From positions 287 to 59,931 of the forward strand of contig JAOAAF010000004.1 in assembly GCA_026419015.1 (NCBI GenBank): DNA of 59,645 bases. Reading direction: 5' to 3'. The position numbers were made by a program, and so were the translations under genes. How positions within the stretch are numbered: the first letter of the stretch is position 1; every line of letters begins with the position of its first letter. The notes under the pieces were generated by a model. That model saw only the letters and a program-made list of their open reading frames with translations, searched no databases and had not been told where the DNA came from. The stretch is from Spirochaetota bacterium. GTDB taxonomy: Bacteria > Spirochaetota > UBA4802 > JAGODF01. Of this stretch, positions 1 through 8,875 are shown piece after piece.

Positions 1-794
1 CCGGAAAACTGTGTAAAGATGGAATGTATTTTATTAAAATGCAAGTGACCAAAGATGAAATAAATTTTGCAACAACGTTGCAAAAGTCCATCATAATTGA
101 TTCAACGCCACCTCGTGGGAGCATCCATTTTTCTTTGAAAGAATTTACTCCCGATGATGATTGTTATAAAGATCAAATTATCATACACCCGTATGCGATT
201 GACAAATATTCGGTTGAGAAATGGGAAGTGAATGTTTTTGATAATAATGGCGAAATTATAAAAAAATTTATGGGTTCAAGTGGTGTACCAAAGGCTCTTC
301 GGTGGAATGGTCGATTACGGGATGGAAGTATCCCTTTTACTTTTGAAAAATTTAATGTGCAATTTACTGCGTGGGATAAAGCGGGAAATGAGATGCAAAC
401 TCTCAACGATACTTTTTCAACAGGACTTGTCGTTGCACTTGAAGGGAACCAACAGCATATCGTATTTTCTAATGAAGGGATTTTCCGAAATGACAACGAA
501 GATGCAACGCTGTTGAGATTCTTACGGGTTTTGGGAAGAAAAATTCGTTATCTTGCGCCTGAGAAAGTTCATATTGAAGTGCATAGCGATTTTGAAGGGG
601 ACGATGACGTTAATTTGCTAAAAACTGAGAAGGTTGCAGCATTTGTGAAGGATTTTTTAGTAAGCTATGGCATCGATGAAAAGATAATTAGTTTTCGCGG
701 CATGGGAGAAACAAAGCCGCTGTATCCAGAAGGTTCAGGAAAGTTAAGAAATAAGAACAATCGAATTGAAATTTTTCTTCATTATGGTAACTGA
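1..794 (+). CDS. OmpA-family C-terminal domain protein, 5' end missing
   Basis: The reading frame is open back to base 3, so the ATG at 24 is internal and the gene begins outside the window. The first residues (KDGMYFIKMQVTK) look like the last strand of a FlgD-type Ig-like repeat. The middle, about residues 40-130, resembles another such repeat. The last ~110 residues form an OmpA-like peptidoglycan-binding domain, with a GMGETKPLYP stretch and the terminal NKNNRIEIFL containing the usual Arg. Proteins of this layout are surface or periplasmic and anchor the outer membrane to the wall. The stop lies 2 bases before the next ATG, so the two genes are probably co-transcribed. The fold is fairly sure; the specific role is unknown. 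Confidence 0.75.
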   Translation, partial: GKLCKDGMYFIKMQVTKDEINFATTLQKSIIIDSTPPRGSIHFSLKEFTPDDDCYKDQIIIHPYAIDKYSVEKWEVNVFDNNGEIIKKFMGSSGVPKALRWNGRLRDGSIPFTFEKFNVQFTAWDKAGNEMQTLNDTFSTGLVVALEGNQQHIVFSNEGIFRNDNEDATLLRFLRVLGRKIRYLAPEKVHIEVHSDFEGDDDVNLLKTEKVAAFVKDFLVSYGIDEKIISFRGMGETKPLYPEGSGKLRNKNNRIEIFLHYGN

Positions 795-796
795 CG

Positions 797-1576
797 ATGT
801 CATCCATTATTGTTTTTTCAGATTACGATGGAACAATTGCAGAAAATGGGAGCGTCCAGCCAAAAGCAAAAGAAGCATTACAACTTCTTCGAAAATGCGG
901 CATCCCTTTGATCATCGCATCGAGTAAGACATTCGATGAGTTAACAGAAATATATCGAGAATTACACTTACATGGACCAATTATTTTTGAAAATGGTTCG
1001 GGAGTTGCGGTGCCTACAACAACTGGGTATGATGTATATCAGCTTGGGGTATCGATTGATGAAATCCAAAAGCTTATTCCTCTTGTTGAAACGGTTGTTG
1101 GGAAAATTCAAACAATTCTCGATATGGAAGTAGATCGCCTCTGTGAATATTCTGGCTTAACGCGCAAACAAGCAATTGCCGCAAAAAACAGAAAATTTTC
1201 ATTACCGTTTATTGTAAAAGGAGGAATAATTACAAGAAAGCAAAACGAAAAAATTTCCGCAATTCTGGCAAGGCATAAGTTCACCCTGCGGTGGGGAGGT
1301 AAATTTTACCATCTTGTGCCAACGCAAGGCGGAAAAGGAAACGGGATTCGTTGGGTTATGAATTTTTTTCGATTGCAGAAAGATGCGCTGCTGCGTTCTG
1401 CGGCTATCGGCAATAGCGAAAACGATTTCGATATGCTCGATGCAGTCGATTATCCTTTTTTCATAAAAAATAAAAGGTTACATGCCAATTCCCCCACCGC
1501 TACGTATACAGTTACTCGAGAGTTTGATGTTGAAGGGTTTTACGAAGCTGTTGAAAAAATAATTATGTGTGTGTGA
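797..1576 (+). CDS. HAD-IIB phosphatase, mannosyl-3-phosphoglycerate phosphatase family
   Basis: This is a 259-residue HAD hydrolase with the nucleophile motif DYDGT near the start, the SSKT motif II typical of the MPGP subfamily, and the metal-binding motif GNSENDFDML near the C-terminus. The family dephosphorylates mannosyl-3-phosphoglycerate to mannosylglycerate, a compatible solute; some relatives act on glucosyl-3-phosphoglycerate or other sugar phosphates. No glycosyl-3-phosphoglycerate synthase is visible nearby, so the substrate is inferred from the family only. The start is 2 bases after the upstream stop. The stop is one base from the convergent STAS gene. Confidence 0.8.
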   Translation: MSSIIVFSDYDGTIAENGSVQPKAKEALQLLRKCGIPLIIASSKTFDELTEIYRELHLHGPIIFENGSGVAVPTTTGYDVYQLGVSIDEIQKLIPLVETVVGKIQTILDMEVDRLCEYSGLTRKQAIAAKNRKFSLPFIVKGGIITRKQNEKISAILARHKFTLRWGGKFYHLVPTQGGKGNGIRWVMNFFRLQKDALLRSAAIGNSENDFDMLDAVDYPFFIKNKRLHANSPTATYTVTREFDVEGFYEAVEKIIMCV

Positions 1577-1577
1577 T

Positions 1578-1901
1578 TTATAAAAGATCATCTTCGCTTT
1601 CGATAATTGTGAAAAACTTATCTAGTGTTGCAAGGCGCAATATATTAAGAACATCTTCATGGATGTTAAGCAAGCTAAATTTCCCTCCATGCGCTTTCAT
1701 TTTCTTTTGTCCCGCGACCAAAGCTCCAATCCCCGAAGAATCCATGTAATTTACGTTTTTCATGTCAACCACAACGCTTGGATAAGTGCCATCGGTTACT
1801 GAAAAGAGAACTTTTTTTAAATCGCTCACATTATACAAATCTATTTCGCCGCTCACGACAATGACTTTGTGTTCGCCAACATCTTTTACTTCAATTTCCA
1901 T
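1578..1901 (-). CDS. STAS-domain anti-sigma factor antagonist (SpoIIAA/RsbV-like)
   Basis: A 107-residue single-domain STAS protein. It opens with the usual MEIEVKDVGE..VVSGEIDLYN strands and carries MDSSGIGAL, where the second Ser (residue 56) aligns with the serine phosphorylated in SpoIIAA/RsbV. In the family the unphosphorylated form binds an anti-sigma kinase and releases a sigma factor or other partner. No RsbW-type kinase lies next to it, but a SpoIIE-type phosphatase that could reactivate it is encoded at 33565-34797. The start has a clear AGGAGG Shine-Dalgarno. Expressed alone, convergent with the HAD gene. Confidence 0.9.
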   Translation of the reverse strand: MEIEVKDVGEHKVIVVSGEIDLYNVSDLKKVLFSVTDGTYPSVVVDMKNVNYMDSSGIGALVAGQKKMKAHGGKFSLLNIHEDVLNILRLATLDKFFTIIESEDDLL

Positions 1902-2173
1902 TCGTGCCTCCTGCTAGTAAACCGCAAAAATTTTCTTTTCCCGAACTCGTTAGGATGAGCAAATTGAAAACCATTCCTCTTTGCATACTGGTAAAGAAAC
2001 TAGTTTAGGTATAAAAGCGTACCCCTTTGGGGAAGCGATAGATGAATTTTCACAATCCTCTATTCTTAGGTATAGATGTACTATGAATTTTTTGCATTAT
2101 ATCCATTAATATATTTTTTATGTCAACAATTTCGATTGTTAATGAAGAAAATATAAGAAATTATTTAAAAACA

Positions 2174-3544
2174 TTATCGGATGAACAGTTTATCGATAAA
2201 TTCTGAAAGATCAAGAAAATTTCTTACCTCTTTCATTTCATCGCAATAAGGTAGGTATAACTCCGCAATGCTATCGCTCCATGACCATAAATGCCTTCGG
2301 TCGGGGTTGAGCCAAAATAGATTTCTGCAGCGTTCTTTGATCCGTATAAAGCTTTCCAATCCTGGGTCTTGATTGTTATTTCGAGCGTCCCCAAGTATCA
2401 ATACTGTGGTTTTTGAGGTAAGCGAGTCGCTGTATTCCCGAATGAATTGATTAAAACAGTGACCGTAATTGCTCCCCCACCCATAAGTAAAATTGGTATC
2501 TTCAAAAATTGAATTAAGCGCTCTTTCGGGGTCCATTTCTCGGAAAAGGTGCGTGATTTCGACCATATTGCTTATAAACGCAAAACTGCGCACTTTCGAA
2601 AAAAGGCTTTGCAAGGTATAGGTGAGCAACAGCATAAATCGAGAGTATTGGCTAACAGAGCTTGAGATATCGCACAGCACTACGAGTTGTGGGCGATCGA
2701 TTTTTTTATCTTTGAACAGAATTTTAAATGGGGTTCCACCGTATTGCAAATTTTTACGGAGCGTGCGCTTTACATCAATTCCTCCGTGCTTTACTTTCTT
2801 TTTGCGGAGAGAAATTCTATTTTTCAGTTTTTGCCCAAAGCGCTTAATGAGATCGCGCATTTCTTTTACTTCTTGAGGAGTAAGCCTATATATGTAGCGG
2901 TTTAAAAGGTATTCTTCTCGCTTTTGAATAATACGACCTGTTGAGCGTTCAAAAACTCGGCGTTGTATCCTTTCGCGAATTAGATCTTTTATGAATCCTT
3001 GTTCTCCTTCCTGTTCAGCGATATCGGCATTTCCAATAGTTCCTTCGCGGCTTCTCGATCTGGCGTTGAAAATGAACTGTCCAATAGCCCCTGACTCGCT
3101 TTCGAGATCTTCTAACAGAAGTTTTATGATGTCTTGTGGGGTTTTGTCGGGATAATTGCGAAACGCTGCATCAATAATCGAATCGATCGAATCGAATATC
3201 TCTTGTGAGTATTCCTCATTAAAAAGAGGATGTTGCGTTAGCGATGAAACGTTATGGGCATCGTGTAAGAAAATTTCGAAATCAAACCCTTTTTGAGCGC
3301 TCTTCTTTTCGAAAAATTCTGCGAAGCACTTTTCAAAGATAGGGATATCCGTATAATCTTTTATGAGAGTAGTGCACAATGCCTGACGGAAAATCTCTTT
3401 CTCGTACGGGTTTATGTGTCGCAACGCCTCGAACATGTCGATTAATTCAACAGTGGAAATTGTTACACCGGCATCTTTGAGAATGTGAACAAACTCTATA
3501 AAGGTATTTGTTATTGCTCGTTCTTTATCGTGTGCGCGAAACAT
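2174..3544 (-). CDS. VWA-domain protein, CoxE-like
   Basis: About 456 residues. The N-terminal half matches the CoxE-like pattern (a start such as FVHILKDAGVTISTVELIDMFEAL). The C-terminal half is a von Willebrand A domain with a MIDAS motif DISSS in VVLCDISSSVS and a later GDARNN stretch. CoxE-type proteins pair with a MoxR/CoxD ATPase to remodel or insert metal in target complexes, and the MoxR gene lies just upstream. The open frame extends to a TTG at 3577 overlapping the MoxR gene, but the ATG at 3544 (MFRAHDKERA) fits family starts better. The target complex is unknown, as no CO dehydrogenase-type genes are here. Confidence 0.82.
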   Translation of the reverse strand: MFRAHDKERAITNTFIEFVHILKDAGVTISTVELIDMFEALRHINPYEKEIFRQALCTTLIKDYTDIPIFEKCFAEFFEKKSAQKGFDFEIFLHDAHNVSSLTQHPLFNEEYSQEIFDSIDSIIDAAFRNYPDKTPQDIIKLLLEDLESESGAIGQFIFNARSRSREGTIGNADIAEQEGEQGFIKDLIRERIQRRVFERSTGRIIQKREEYLLNRYIYRLTPQEVKEMRDLIKRFGQKLKNRISLRKKKVKHGGIDVKRTLRKNLQYGGTPFKILFKDKKIDRPQLVVLCDISSSVSQYSRFMLLLTYTLQSLFSKVRSFAFISNMVEITHLFREMDPERALNSIFEDTNFTYGWGSNYGHCFNQFIREYSDSLTSKTTVLILGDARNNNQDPGLESFIRIKERCRNLFWLNPDRRHLWSWSDSIAELYLPYCDEMKEVRNFLDLSEFIDKLFIR

Positions 3545-3566
3545 GATTAATTTGCAAATTTCCGTT

Positions 3567-4475
3567 TTAGTGTACAAAAATCTCTTTTCGGTTTTTTTTC
3601 ACAAGTTCAATGTCCTTTTCGTATTTTAAAAGAAAGTTGAGCGTGCTGATTGCGACATCTTCTTTCAACACTTCGCATCCCAAAAGTGCTAATGCTTTTG
3701 CCCAATCAAGAGTCTCACTAATGCTTGGTTCTTTTTTCATTGGCAATTCTCTTATTTTGTGCACTGCTTTTACAAGCTGGCGGATTAAATCGCTACTGCA
3801 TTCAGGGACTTTTAGCGCTACAATTCTTTCCTCGAGTTCTCTGGAAGGGAAGTTTATGTAAAGATGCAAGCACCTGCGTTTTAGGGCATCGGACATTTCC
3901 CGCGCGTTGTTGGAAGTAAGCAGCACAAAGGGTTTTCGTTCAGCTTTAATTGTTCCAATCTCTGGGATAGAGACTTGAAAGTCGGAAAGCACTTCTAAAA
4001 GAAAAGCCTCAAATTCTGAATCCGATTTGTCGATTTCGTCGATGAGGAGCAATGTTGGTTTTTTGTTTGTAATTGCCTGAAGAATTGGACGGGGGATTAA
4101 AAAGCGTTCCGAAAAAAATACATCTTCTTCGCTGGATAATCGATTTACTGCATCGGAAAGCGTTTTTTCATTTTCTAATATTGCCGAAAGCCTGTCCTTA
4201 AGAATTTGGGTATAAAGTAGCTGTTTTGCATATTCCCATTCATAGAGCGCTTTTGCTTCGTCTAAGCCTTCATAACATTGCAGGCGAATGAGATCCATAT
4301 TTAATGCGGAAGCAATGCATTTTCCAAGATCGGTTTTCCCAACCCCTGCAGGACCTTCAACCAGGACTGGTTTTTCCATTTTCATCGCTAAGAAAATCGT
4401 GGTGGCAATTTCTGGTGAACAGATGTATTTTTGATTTTCGAGAGCGCGTATTGTATGCGCGATATCGGTAAACAT
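3567..4475 (-). CDS. MoxR-family AAA+ ATPase, CoxD-like
   Basis: A 302-residue AAA+ ATPase with Walker A GPAGVGKT near residue 40, Walker B LLLIDEIDKSD near 140, and sensor region LLTSNNAREM followed by the arginine-finger region ALKRRCLHLYI. MoxR ATPases act with VWA proteins as chaperones for cofactor insertion or complex assembly. It is the first gene of a two-gene unit with the CoxE-like VWA gene, which starts just after its stop. A strong Shine-Dalgarno (AAGGAG) precedes the ATG. Confidence 0.9.
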   Translation of the reverse strand: MFTDIAHTIRALENQKYICSPEIATTIFLAMKMEKPVLVEGPAGVGKTDLGKCIASALNMDLIRLQCYEGLDEAKALYEWEYAKQLLYTQILKDRLSAILENEKTLSDAVNRLSSEEDVFFSERFLIPRPILQAITNKKPTLLLIDEIDKSDSEFEAFLLEVLSDFQVSIPEIGTIKAERKPFVLLTSNNAREMSDALKRRCLHLYINFPSRELEERIVALKVPECSSDLIRQLVKAVHKIRELPMKKEPSISETLDWAKALALLGCEVLKEDVAISTLNFLLKYEKDIELVKKNRKEIFVH

Positions 4476-4875
4476 AAAAAACTCCTTATGCCAATTGCCA
4501 CTGTGATTGGCAGGTTTTGGCTGGCAAGAAAATTATAGAAAAATTTATTAAAAAAACAGAAACGCATTATTTACAATACATTCTTAAATTGTATCCAAGT
4601 TTTCGAGTAATTTAGTTGTTAATGTATTTCTTATGTATGTTTTTTAAAACGTTCGAGCTTATAATATAATGGGATACAGTGATGCAATTCCATGGGAAGG
4701 ATTTTGAGAATTCACTAATAATTTGGTTAAATTGTTAAAAAAGCAATAAAACCTCGTTGACAGAAAAATGGGTGCTCTTAGTTTGTAATTATGAATAGTT
4801 AACACGCGGGAAGATGCCTGTAGAAGTACGGTAAATATTTCTGAAGCAAATTTTATATTTTTAAAGGAGGTCTTT
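4476..4875. other. Divergent intergenic region between moxR-like and acyl-CoA dehydrogenase genes
   Basis: This 400-base AT-rich stretch separates two divergent genes, so it should hold promoters in both directions. On the plus strand TTGACA at 4757-4762 is a good -35 element; the best partner is a weak TAGTTT at 4779-4784 (16-base spacer). The Shine-Dalgarno AAAGGAGG is at 4863-4870. I see no RNA gene or further open frame. Confidence 0.5.
4757..4784 (+). promoter_or_regulatory. Possible sigma-70 promoter for acyl-CoA dehydrogenase
   Basis: A perfect TTGACA is followed after 16 bases by TAGTTT, a poor -10. It lies about 90 bases upstream of the start codon. The -35 is convincing, the -10 is not. 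Confidence 0.3.
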
Positions 4876-6750
4876 ATGGCTCTTAATCCTTTGGTGGATG
4901 TGCGCGATGCAAAATTTGTGTTATTCGAATTACTCGAAGTCGATAAAATGGGTCAAAAATTTCCACAGTATGCCGATTACGATCGCGATACGATGGAATC
5001 GACCTACGATTTGGCGGAAAAAATTGCAATCGAGCAGGTATATCCAGCAAATGCTGCGGGCGATAAGGAAGGATGCAGCTACGATCCTGCAACAAAAAAA
5101 GTAAAAATTCCTTCTGTTTACAAACCAGCGTTAGACGCATTTCACGAAGCAGGATTTTTAAACGTAATAGATCCCGTTGAAAAAGGCGGGATGGGAATGC
5201 CATATGCAGTTGGCATTGCGTGCAATGAAATATTTTCTGCTGGCTGCATGGCAATGTTGATGTATCCCGGTCTTTCCCACGGTGCAATGCTTTTAATTGA
5301 AAATTTTGGTACGGAAGAGCAGAAGAAGTTGTTTATTCCGAATATGCAGACAGGGAAATGGGGAGGAACAATGTGCTTGACTGAACCGGAAGCTGGTTCG
5401 GATGTTGGGGCGCTCAAAACAAAAGCAGTGAAATTGCCTGATGGCACATATAAAATTACCGGACAAAAAATATTCATCTCTTCGGGAGACAACGATTACT
5501 ATGAAAACATGATTCATCCCGTTCTTGCGCGCATCGAGGGCGATCCAAAGGGAACAAAAGGGATCTCGATTTTTATTGTTCCAAAATATCGCGTCAACCC
5601 AGATGGTTCGCTTGGTGAATTCAACGATGTGATATGTGCAGGGATAGAGCATAAAATGGGCATTAAGGGTTCTGCAACCTGCACGTTGAGTTTTGGCGAT
5701 AATGGCAATTGCATTGGATATCTTTTGGGCGAAGAGCGCAAAGGGATGAAGATCATGTTCCAGATGATGAACGAAGCGCGCCTCGGAGTGGGATTGCAAG
5801 GGCTTGCGCTCTCAAGCACTGCGTACATGCATGCAGTGACGTATACCAAAAATCGAAAGCAGGGTGTGCATGTGACTCAAATGCTTAATCCCGAAGCGCC
5901 TTCGGTGACGATTTCTCAGCATCCCGATGTAAAACGCATGCTTTTGTGGATGAAGAGTTATGTAGAGGGAATGAGAATACTTGTTTACTATCTTGCGCAT
6001 AATTTAAATCTTTCGCATGTTGCAGAAGGCGAAGAAGCGAAAGAAGCGAATGCGCTTGCAGAAGTTCTTATTCCGATTTGCAAAGCGGGCAATACCGATA
6101 CTGCAGTATTAGTAACTTCTGAAGCCATTCAGTGCTATGGTGGATATGGCTATTGTTCCGATTATCCAGTCGAGCAGTTCATGAGGGATGCGAAGATTAC
6201 GCAAATTTATGAAGGCACCAACGGGATCCAATCGATGGATTTAACAATGCGAAAAATTCTCATGAATCCCGAGCAGTACAATTACCAGGTATGGCGCAAG
6301 CGCGTAGCAAATACAGTTAAGGCAGCGCGCGGCGTTGTTGAAGACAAATATGTCGATCTTGTGGAAAAAGGAATGGCAAAGCTCGATGAGGTTATTGAAA
6401 TGATGAAAAAGCAAATGGCCGAGGGGAAATTTTTGCATCTGTTTATGAACGCAACGCCTTTGCAGCAAGCGATGTTTATGATGTCGATGGCATGGGTGCA
6501 TTTGTGGAGCCTTGTCATCACGACACCAAAACGCAAAGAACTTGTCGGCGATAAGAAAGGAGCAGAGCTCGATGCGCTTTTAGCTGAAAATGCGGAAGCA
6601 GCATACTACAATGGGCGCGTGCTGTCGTCGCAATTTTTCCTCGGCGCCGAGTTTCCAAAATATTTTGGGAAAATCGATGCCATTCTTTTTGGCGAAACGG
6701 CAGTTCTCAAAGCATCGGACCCCTGCTTTACAGGTGCACCGCTTGAATAG
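4876..6750 (+). CDS. Acyl-CoA dehydrogenase, long (DmdC/FadE-like) type
   Basis: A 624-residue flavoprotein of the long acyl-CoA dehydrogenase group that also includes DmdC. The N-terminal extension is MALNPLVDVRDAKFVLFELL; the flavin/substrate core contains MCLTEPEAGSDVGA and KIFISSGDND; the catalytic glutamate lies in QIYEGTNGIQS; a ~130-residue C-terminal extension follows (ACDH C-terminal-like). It oxidises an acyl-CoA to the 2-enoyl-CoA with electrons to ETF, in the cytoplasm. The substrate cannot be told: fatty acyl-CoA or 3-methylmercaptopropionyl-CoA are both possible. It stands alone with a strong AAAGGAGG ribosome site and ends at a strong terminator. A FadL-type porin and lipase elsewhere in the window support fatty-acid use. 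Confidence 0.92.
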   Translation: MALNPLVDVRDAKFVLFELLEVDKMGQKFPQYADYDRDTMESTYDLAEKIAIEQVYPANAAGDKEGCSYDPATKKVKIPSVYKPALDAFHEAGFLNVIDPVEKGGMGMPYAVGIACNEIFSAGCMAMLMYPGLSHGAMLLIENFGTEEQKKLFIPNMQTGKWGGTMCLTEPEAGSDVGALKTKAVKLPDGTYKITGQKIFISSGDNDYYENMIHPVLARIEGDPKGTKGISIFIVPKYRVNPDGSLGEFNDVICAGIEHKMGIKGSATCTLSFGDNGNCIGYLLGEERKGMKIMFQMMNEARLGVGLQGLALSSTAYMHAVTYTKNRKQGVHVTQMLNPEAPSVTISQHPDVKRMLLWMKSYVEGMRILVYYLAHNLNLSHVAEGEEAKEANALAEVLIPICKAGNTDTAVLVTSEAIQCYGGYGYCSDYPVEQFMRDAKITQIYEGTNGIQSMDLTMRKILMNPEQYNYQVWRKRVANTVKAARGVVEDKYVDLVEKGMAKLDEVIEMMKKQMAEGKFLHLFMNATPLQQAMFMMSMAWVHLWSLVITTPKRKELVGDKKGAELDALLAENAEAAYYNGRVLSSQFFLGAEFPKYFGKIDAILFGETAVLKASDPCFTGAPLE

Positions 6751-6781
6751 AGCGCGGATTATCCATGTGGGATTAGCAAAT

Positions 6782-6814
6782 AAACGGCGAGCATTTCTGC
6801 TCGCCGTTTTTATA
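6782..6814. terminator. Strong bidirectional Rho-independent terminator
   Basis: The arms 6784-6793 (ACGGCGAGCA) and 6798-6807 (TGCTCGCCGT) form a perfect 10-bp stem with a 4-base loop, lengthened by A/T pairs and followed by T-rich sequence on both strands. It sits between the convergent acyl-CoA dehydrogenase and sugar dehydratase genes and can serve both. Confidence 0.92.
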
Positions 6815-8708
6815 TAACAACCCTGCGCGCATTTCGCTTGAGTATTTCTTCACAATCGTATTCGTACTCGGGTATTAAATCTTTCAACATTTGTCGAATT
6901 TCAAGGGGACTTTTGGAGTGAATGGAAATAATTTCTTGAAAAAATTGGTGTATTCGATCCTCGGATGGGAAATCGCTTTTTGCATAATATATTTTTGGAT
7001 TTTTTGTTGGTTGTAGTGTTCCATCATGTGAAAGTTCCTCATTCATCTTTTCGCCGGGTCGCAGCCCAGTAATTTTAATCTCGATGTCCTTATGCGGCTG
7101 TAGTCCGTAGAGGCGGATAAGATTTTCAGCAATTTCCATGACGCGATATTGTCTTCCCATTTCTAAAACAAAAATTTCACCGCCTTTCGCATAGGCTGCG
7201 GCATTGAGCACTAAAAGTGCTGCTTCGGGGATAGACATAAAAAAGCGGGTAATCTCTGGATGTGTAACGGTCACAGGCCCTCCACGTTCAATCTGTTCGC
7301 GAAACAGGGGAATTACAGAACCGCGACTTCCAATAACGTTTCCAAATCGAACGATGGATGCATTAAATCCTTCGCGCGCGTGGCTTTGAATAATGATTTC
7401 CGCTGCGCGCTTTGTTGCTCCCATGATGCTTCGTGGGCGAACAGCTTTGTCGGTCGAAACGAATACGAAGCGTTCCACATTTGCTTTTTTTGCTTCTTCG
7501 ATGAGGATTTTTGTTCCGAGGATGTTGTTAAGAATTGCTTCCGTTTCGTTAAATTCTAAAAGTGGAACATGTTTGTGAGCTGCGGCGTGAAAAACGATGT
7601 GAGGAGAAAATTCGAAAAAGATTTGTTGAATCATTTCTCGATTTCGAATGTCTACAATCCGAAAGGCAATATCTCGTTTTTCCTGTAAAAAGTCTTGATA
7701 TTCGAAAAGCGCTCGTGCGAGTTGATAAATTGAATGTTCGCCTTTCCCAATGGCAACAAGAGATGTAATAGGAAATTTTAGCAGTTGCTTGCATATTTCC
7801 GAACCTATGCTTCCGCCGGCGCCAGTGATGAGAACCTTTTTCCCTGCAAGCATCTCTTCTATTGATGACGTGTCGAGTTGTGTTTCTTCGCGATCGAGCA
7901 AGTCTGCGATGCCGATTTCTCGTATATCAGGGGTGAGAGGATTTTCAAAAAGCTTTGTGTGGGAAGGTAAAATTTTTATGGGCAATGCAGGGGATGATTT
8001 CCGTATGAGATGCACAACGCGCGCTATCTCCTTTTTGGGAGCGGAGGGAAATGCAAGGATTATTTCGCTTATCCCATACGCTTTGATAATCGTACCAATT
8101 TTTTCGGTTGTCGCAAACACCTTTTTCCCATTGATGATCATCCCGACTTTTGTGGTGTCATCGTCAATAAATCCGACAATGTGATGATCGATTGCTTTGC
8201 GATAGAATTCTGAAAGAACAAGCCGACCTGCTTCTCCTGCACCGACGATAAGTATTTTATGTTCTTTGGGCAACTCCCCAATGGTGAAAAAACCTTCATT
8301 GGCATTGTTTTTTTTATGACGCGCGAAAAAATCGCGGATAGCGATGCGCCAACCTATGGCGCACAGCGCGAAAAGAATTGCATAGAGCAATGCAAATGAA
8401 ACGGGAAAGCGAAGCGCGGAGAAATGATTCGCAAGCAAAAATAGCACGGTTCCCACAGCACACGCGATGATGAGGCGATAAGTATCTTTCAGGTACGAAT
8501 GCGTCCATAAGACCGCATATATCTTACTGCTGAAAAAAGGAATCACGAAACTTGCGCTCGCCAGGATAAGGAAAGGCCAATGAAAGAAAGGGAGGTTACG
8601 GGAAAAATCGTGACTGTACAAAAAGCGCAGAAATGCCCACAGTGCAAGGATTAGCGCACAATCGATCACAAGCGATGAGAGCCGAAGCGATGCATGATTA
8701 ATTTTCAT
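6810..8708 (-). CDS. Nucleoside-diphosphate-sugar 4,6-dehydratase, membrane-bound WbpM/PglF/CapD type
   Basis: 632 residues. The N-terminal ~130 residues hold about four transmembrane helices. A first Rossmann-like domain follows (ILIVGAGEAGRLVL, about residues 150-270). The catalytic extended-SDR domain begins at LITGAGGSIGSE, with STDKAVRPRSIMGATKR, where Met replaces the usual active-site Tyr as in WbpM/PglF enzymes. These convert UDP-GlcNAc to a 4-keto-6-deoxy sugar for surface polysaccharide or protein glycosylation. Length and order match full-length family members. No other glycan genes are adjacent. Confidence 0.92.
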   Translation of the reverse strand: MKINHASLRLSSLVIDCALILALWAFLRFLYSHDFSRNLPFFHWPFLILASASFVIPFFSSKIYAVLWTHSYLKDTYRLIIACAVGTVLFLLANHFSALRFPVSFALLYAILFALCAIGWRIAIRDFFARHKKNNANEGFFTIGELPKEHKILIVGAGEAGRLVLSEFYRKAIDHHIVGFIDDDTTKVGMIINGKKVFATTEKIGTIIKAYGISEIILAFPSAPKKEIARVVHLIRKSSPALPIKILPSHTKLFENPLTPDIREIGIADLLDREETQLDTSSIEEMLAGKKVLITGAGGSIGSEICKQLLKFPITSLVAIGKGEHSIYQLARALFEYQDFLQEKRDIAFRIVDIRNREMIQQIFFEFSPHIVFHAAAHKHVPLLEFNETEAILNNILGTKILIEEAKKANVERFVFVSTDKAVRPRSIMGATKRAAEIIIQSHAREGFNASIVRFGNVIGSRGSVIPLFREQIERGGPVTVTHPEITRFFMSIPEAALLVLNAAAYAKGGEIFVLEMGRQYRVMEIAENLIRLYGLQPHKDIEIKITGLRPGEKMNEELSHDGTLQPTKNPKIYYAKSDFPSEDRIHQFFQEIISIHSKSPLEIRQMLKDLIPEYEYDCEEILKRNARRVVI

Positions 8709-8803
8709 GAGTTCATAGTGATAGTAAATCGCTGGTTCACGCTATCGAAATAGCCTGCGCTCGTTCGATTGCAAGAAAATTTTTTTATTTCAGAGTTTTT
8801 TTA

Positions 8804-8832
8804 TTGACGCCTTGTACAAAATATTTTATCTT
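8804..8832 (+). promoter_or_regulatory. Promoter of the tetR-tolC-RND unit
   Basis: TTGACG at 8804-8809 and TATCTT at 8827-8832 are separated by exactly 17 bases. Transcription would begin about 40 bases before the ATG at 8876. The TTG in this -35 is what makes a longer but false reading frame possible. Confidence 0.6.
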
Positions 8833-8875
8833 TATTTTAATAAAATTAAATTTTGAGTTAATTTTTATATATCCA

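Noticed and set aside
24-26. ATG at base 24 as start of the first gene
   Set aside because: The frame is open to the window edge and the sequence before it continues an Ig-like repeat, so the gene is cut.
2020-2040. CCCC-TTT-GGGG hairpin near the STAS gene, checked as part of a riboswitch
   Set aside because: The stem is 4 bp with no conserved riboswitch core around it, and it lies on the 5' side of a minus-strand gene without further structure.
8804-8875. Longer N-terminus for the TetR regulator
   Set aside because: It would start on the TTG of the -35 element and add a hydrophobic stretch not found in TetR proteins.
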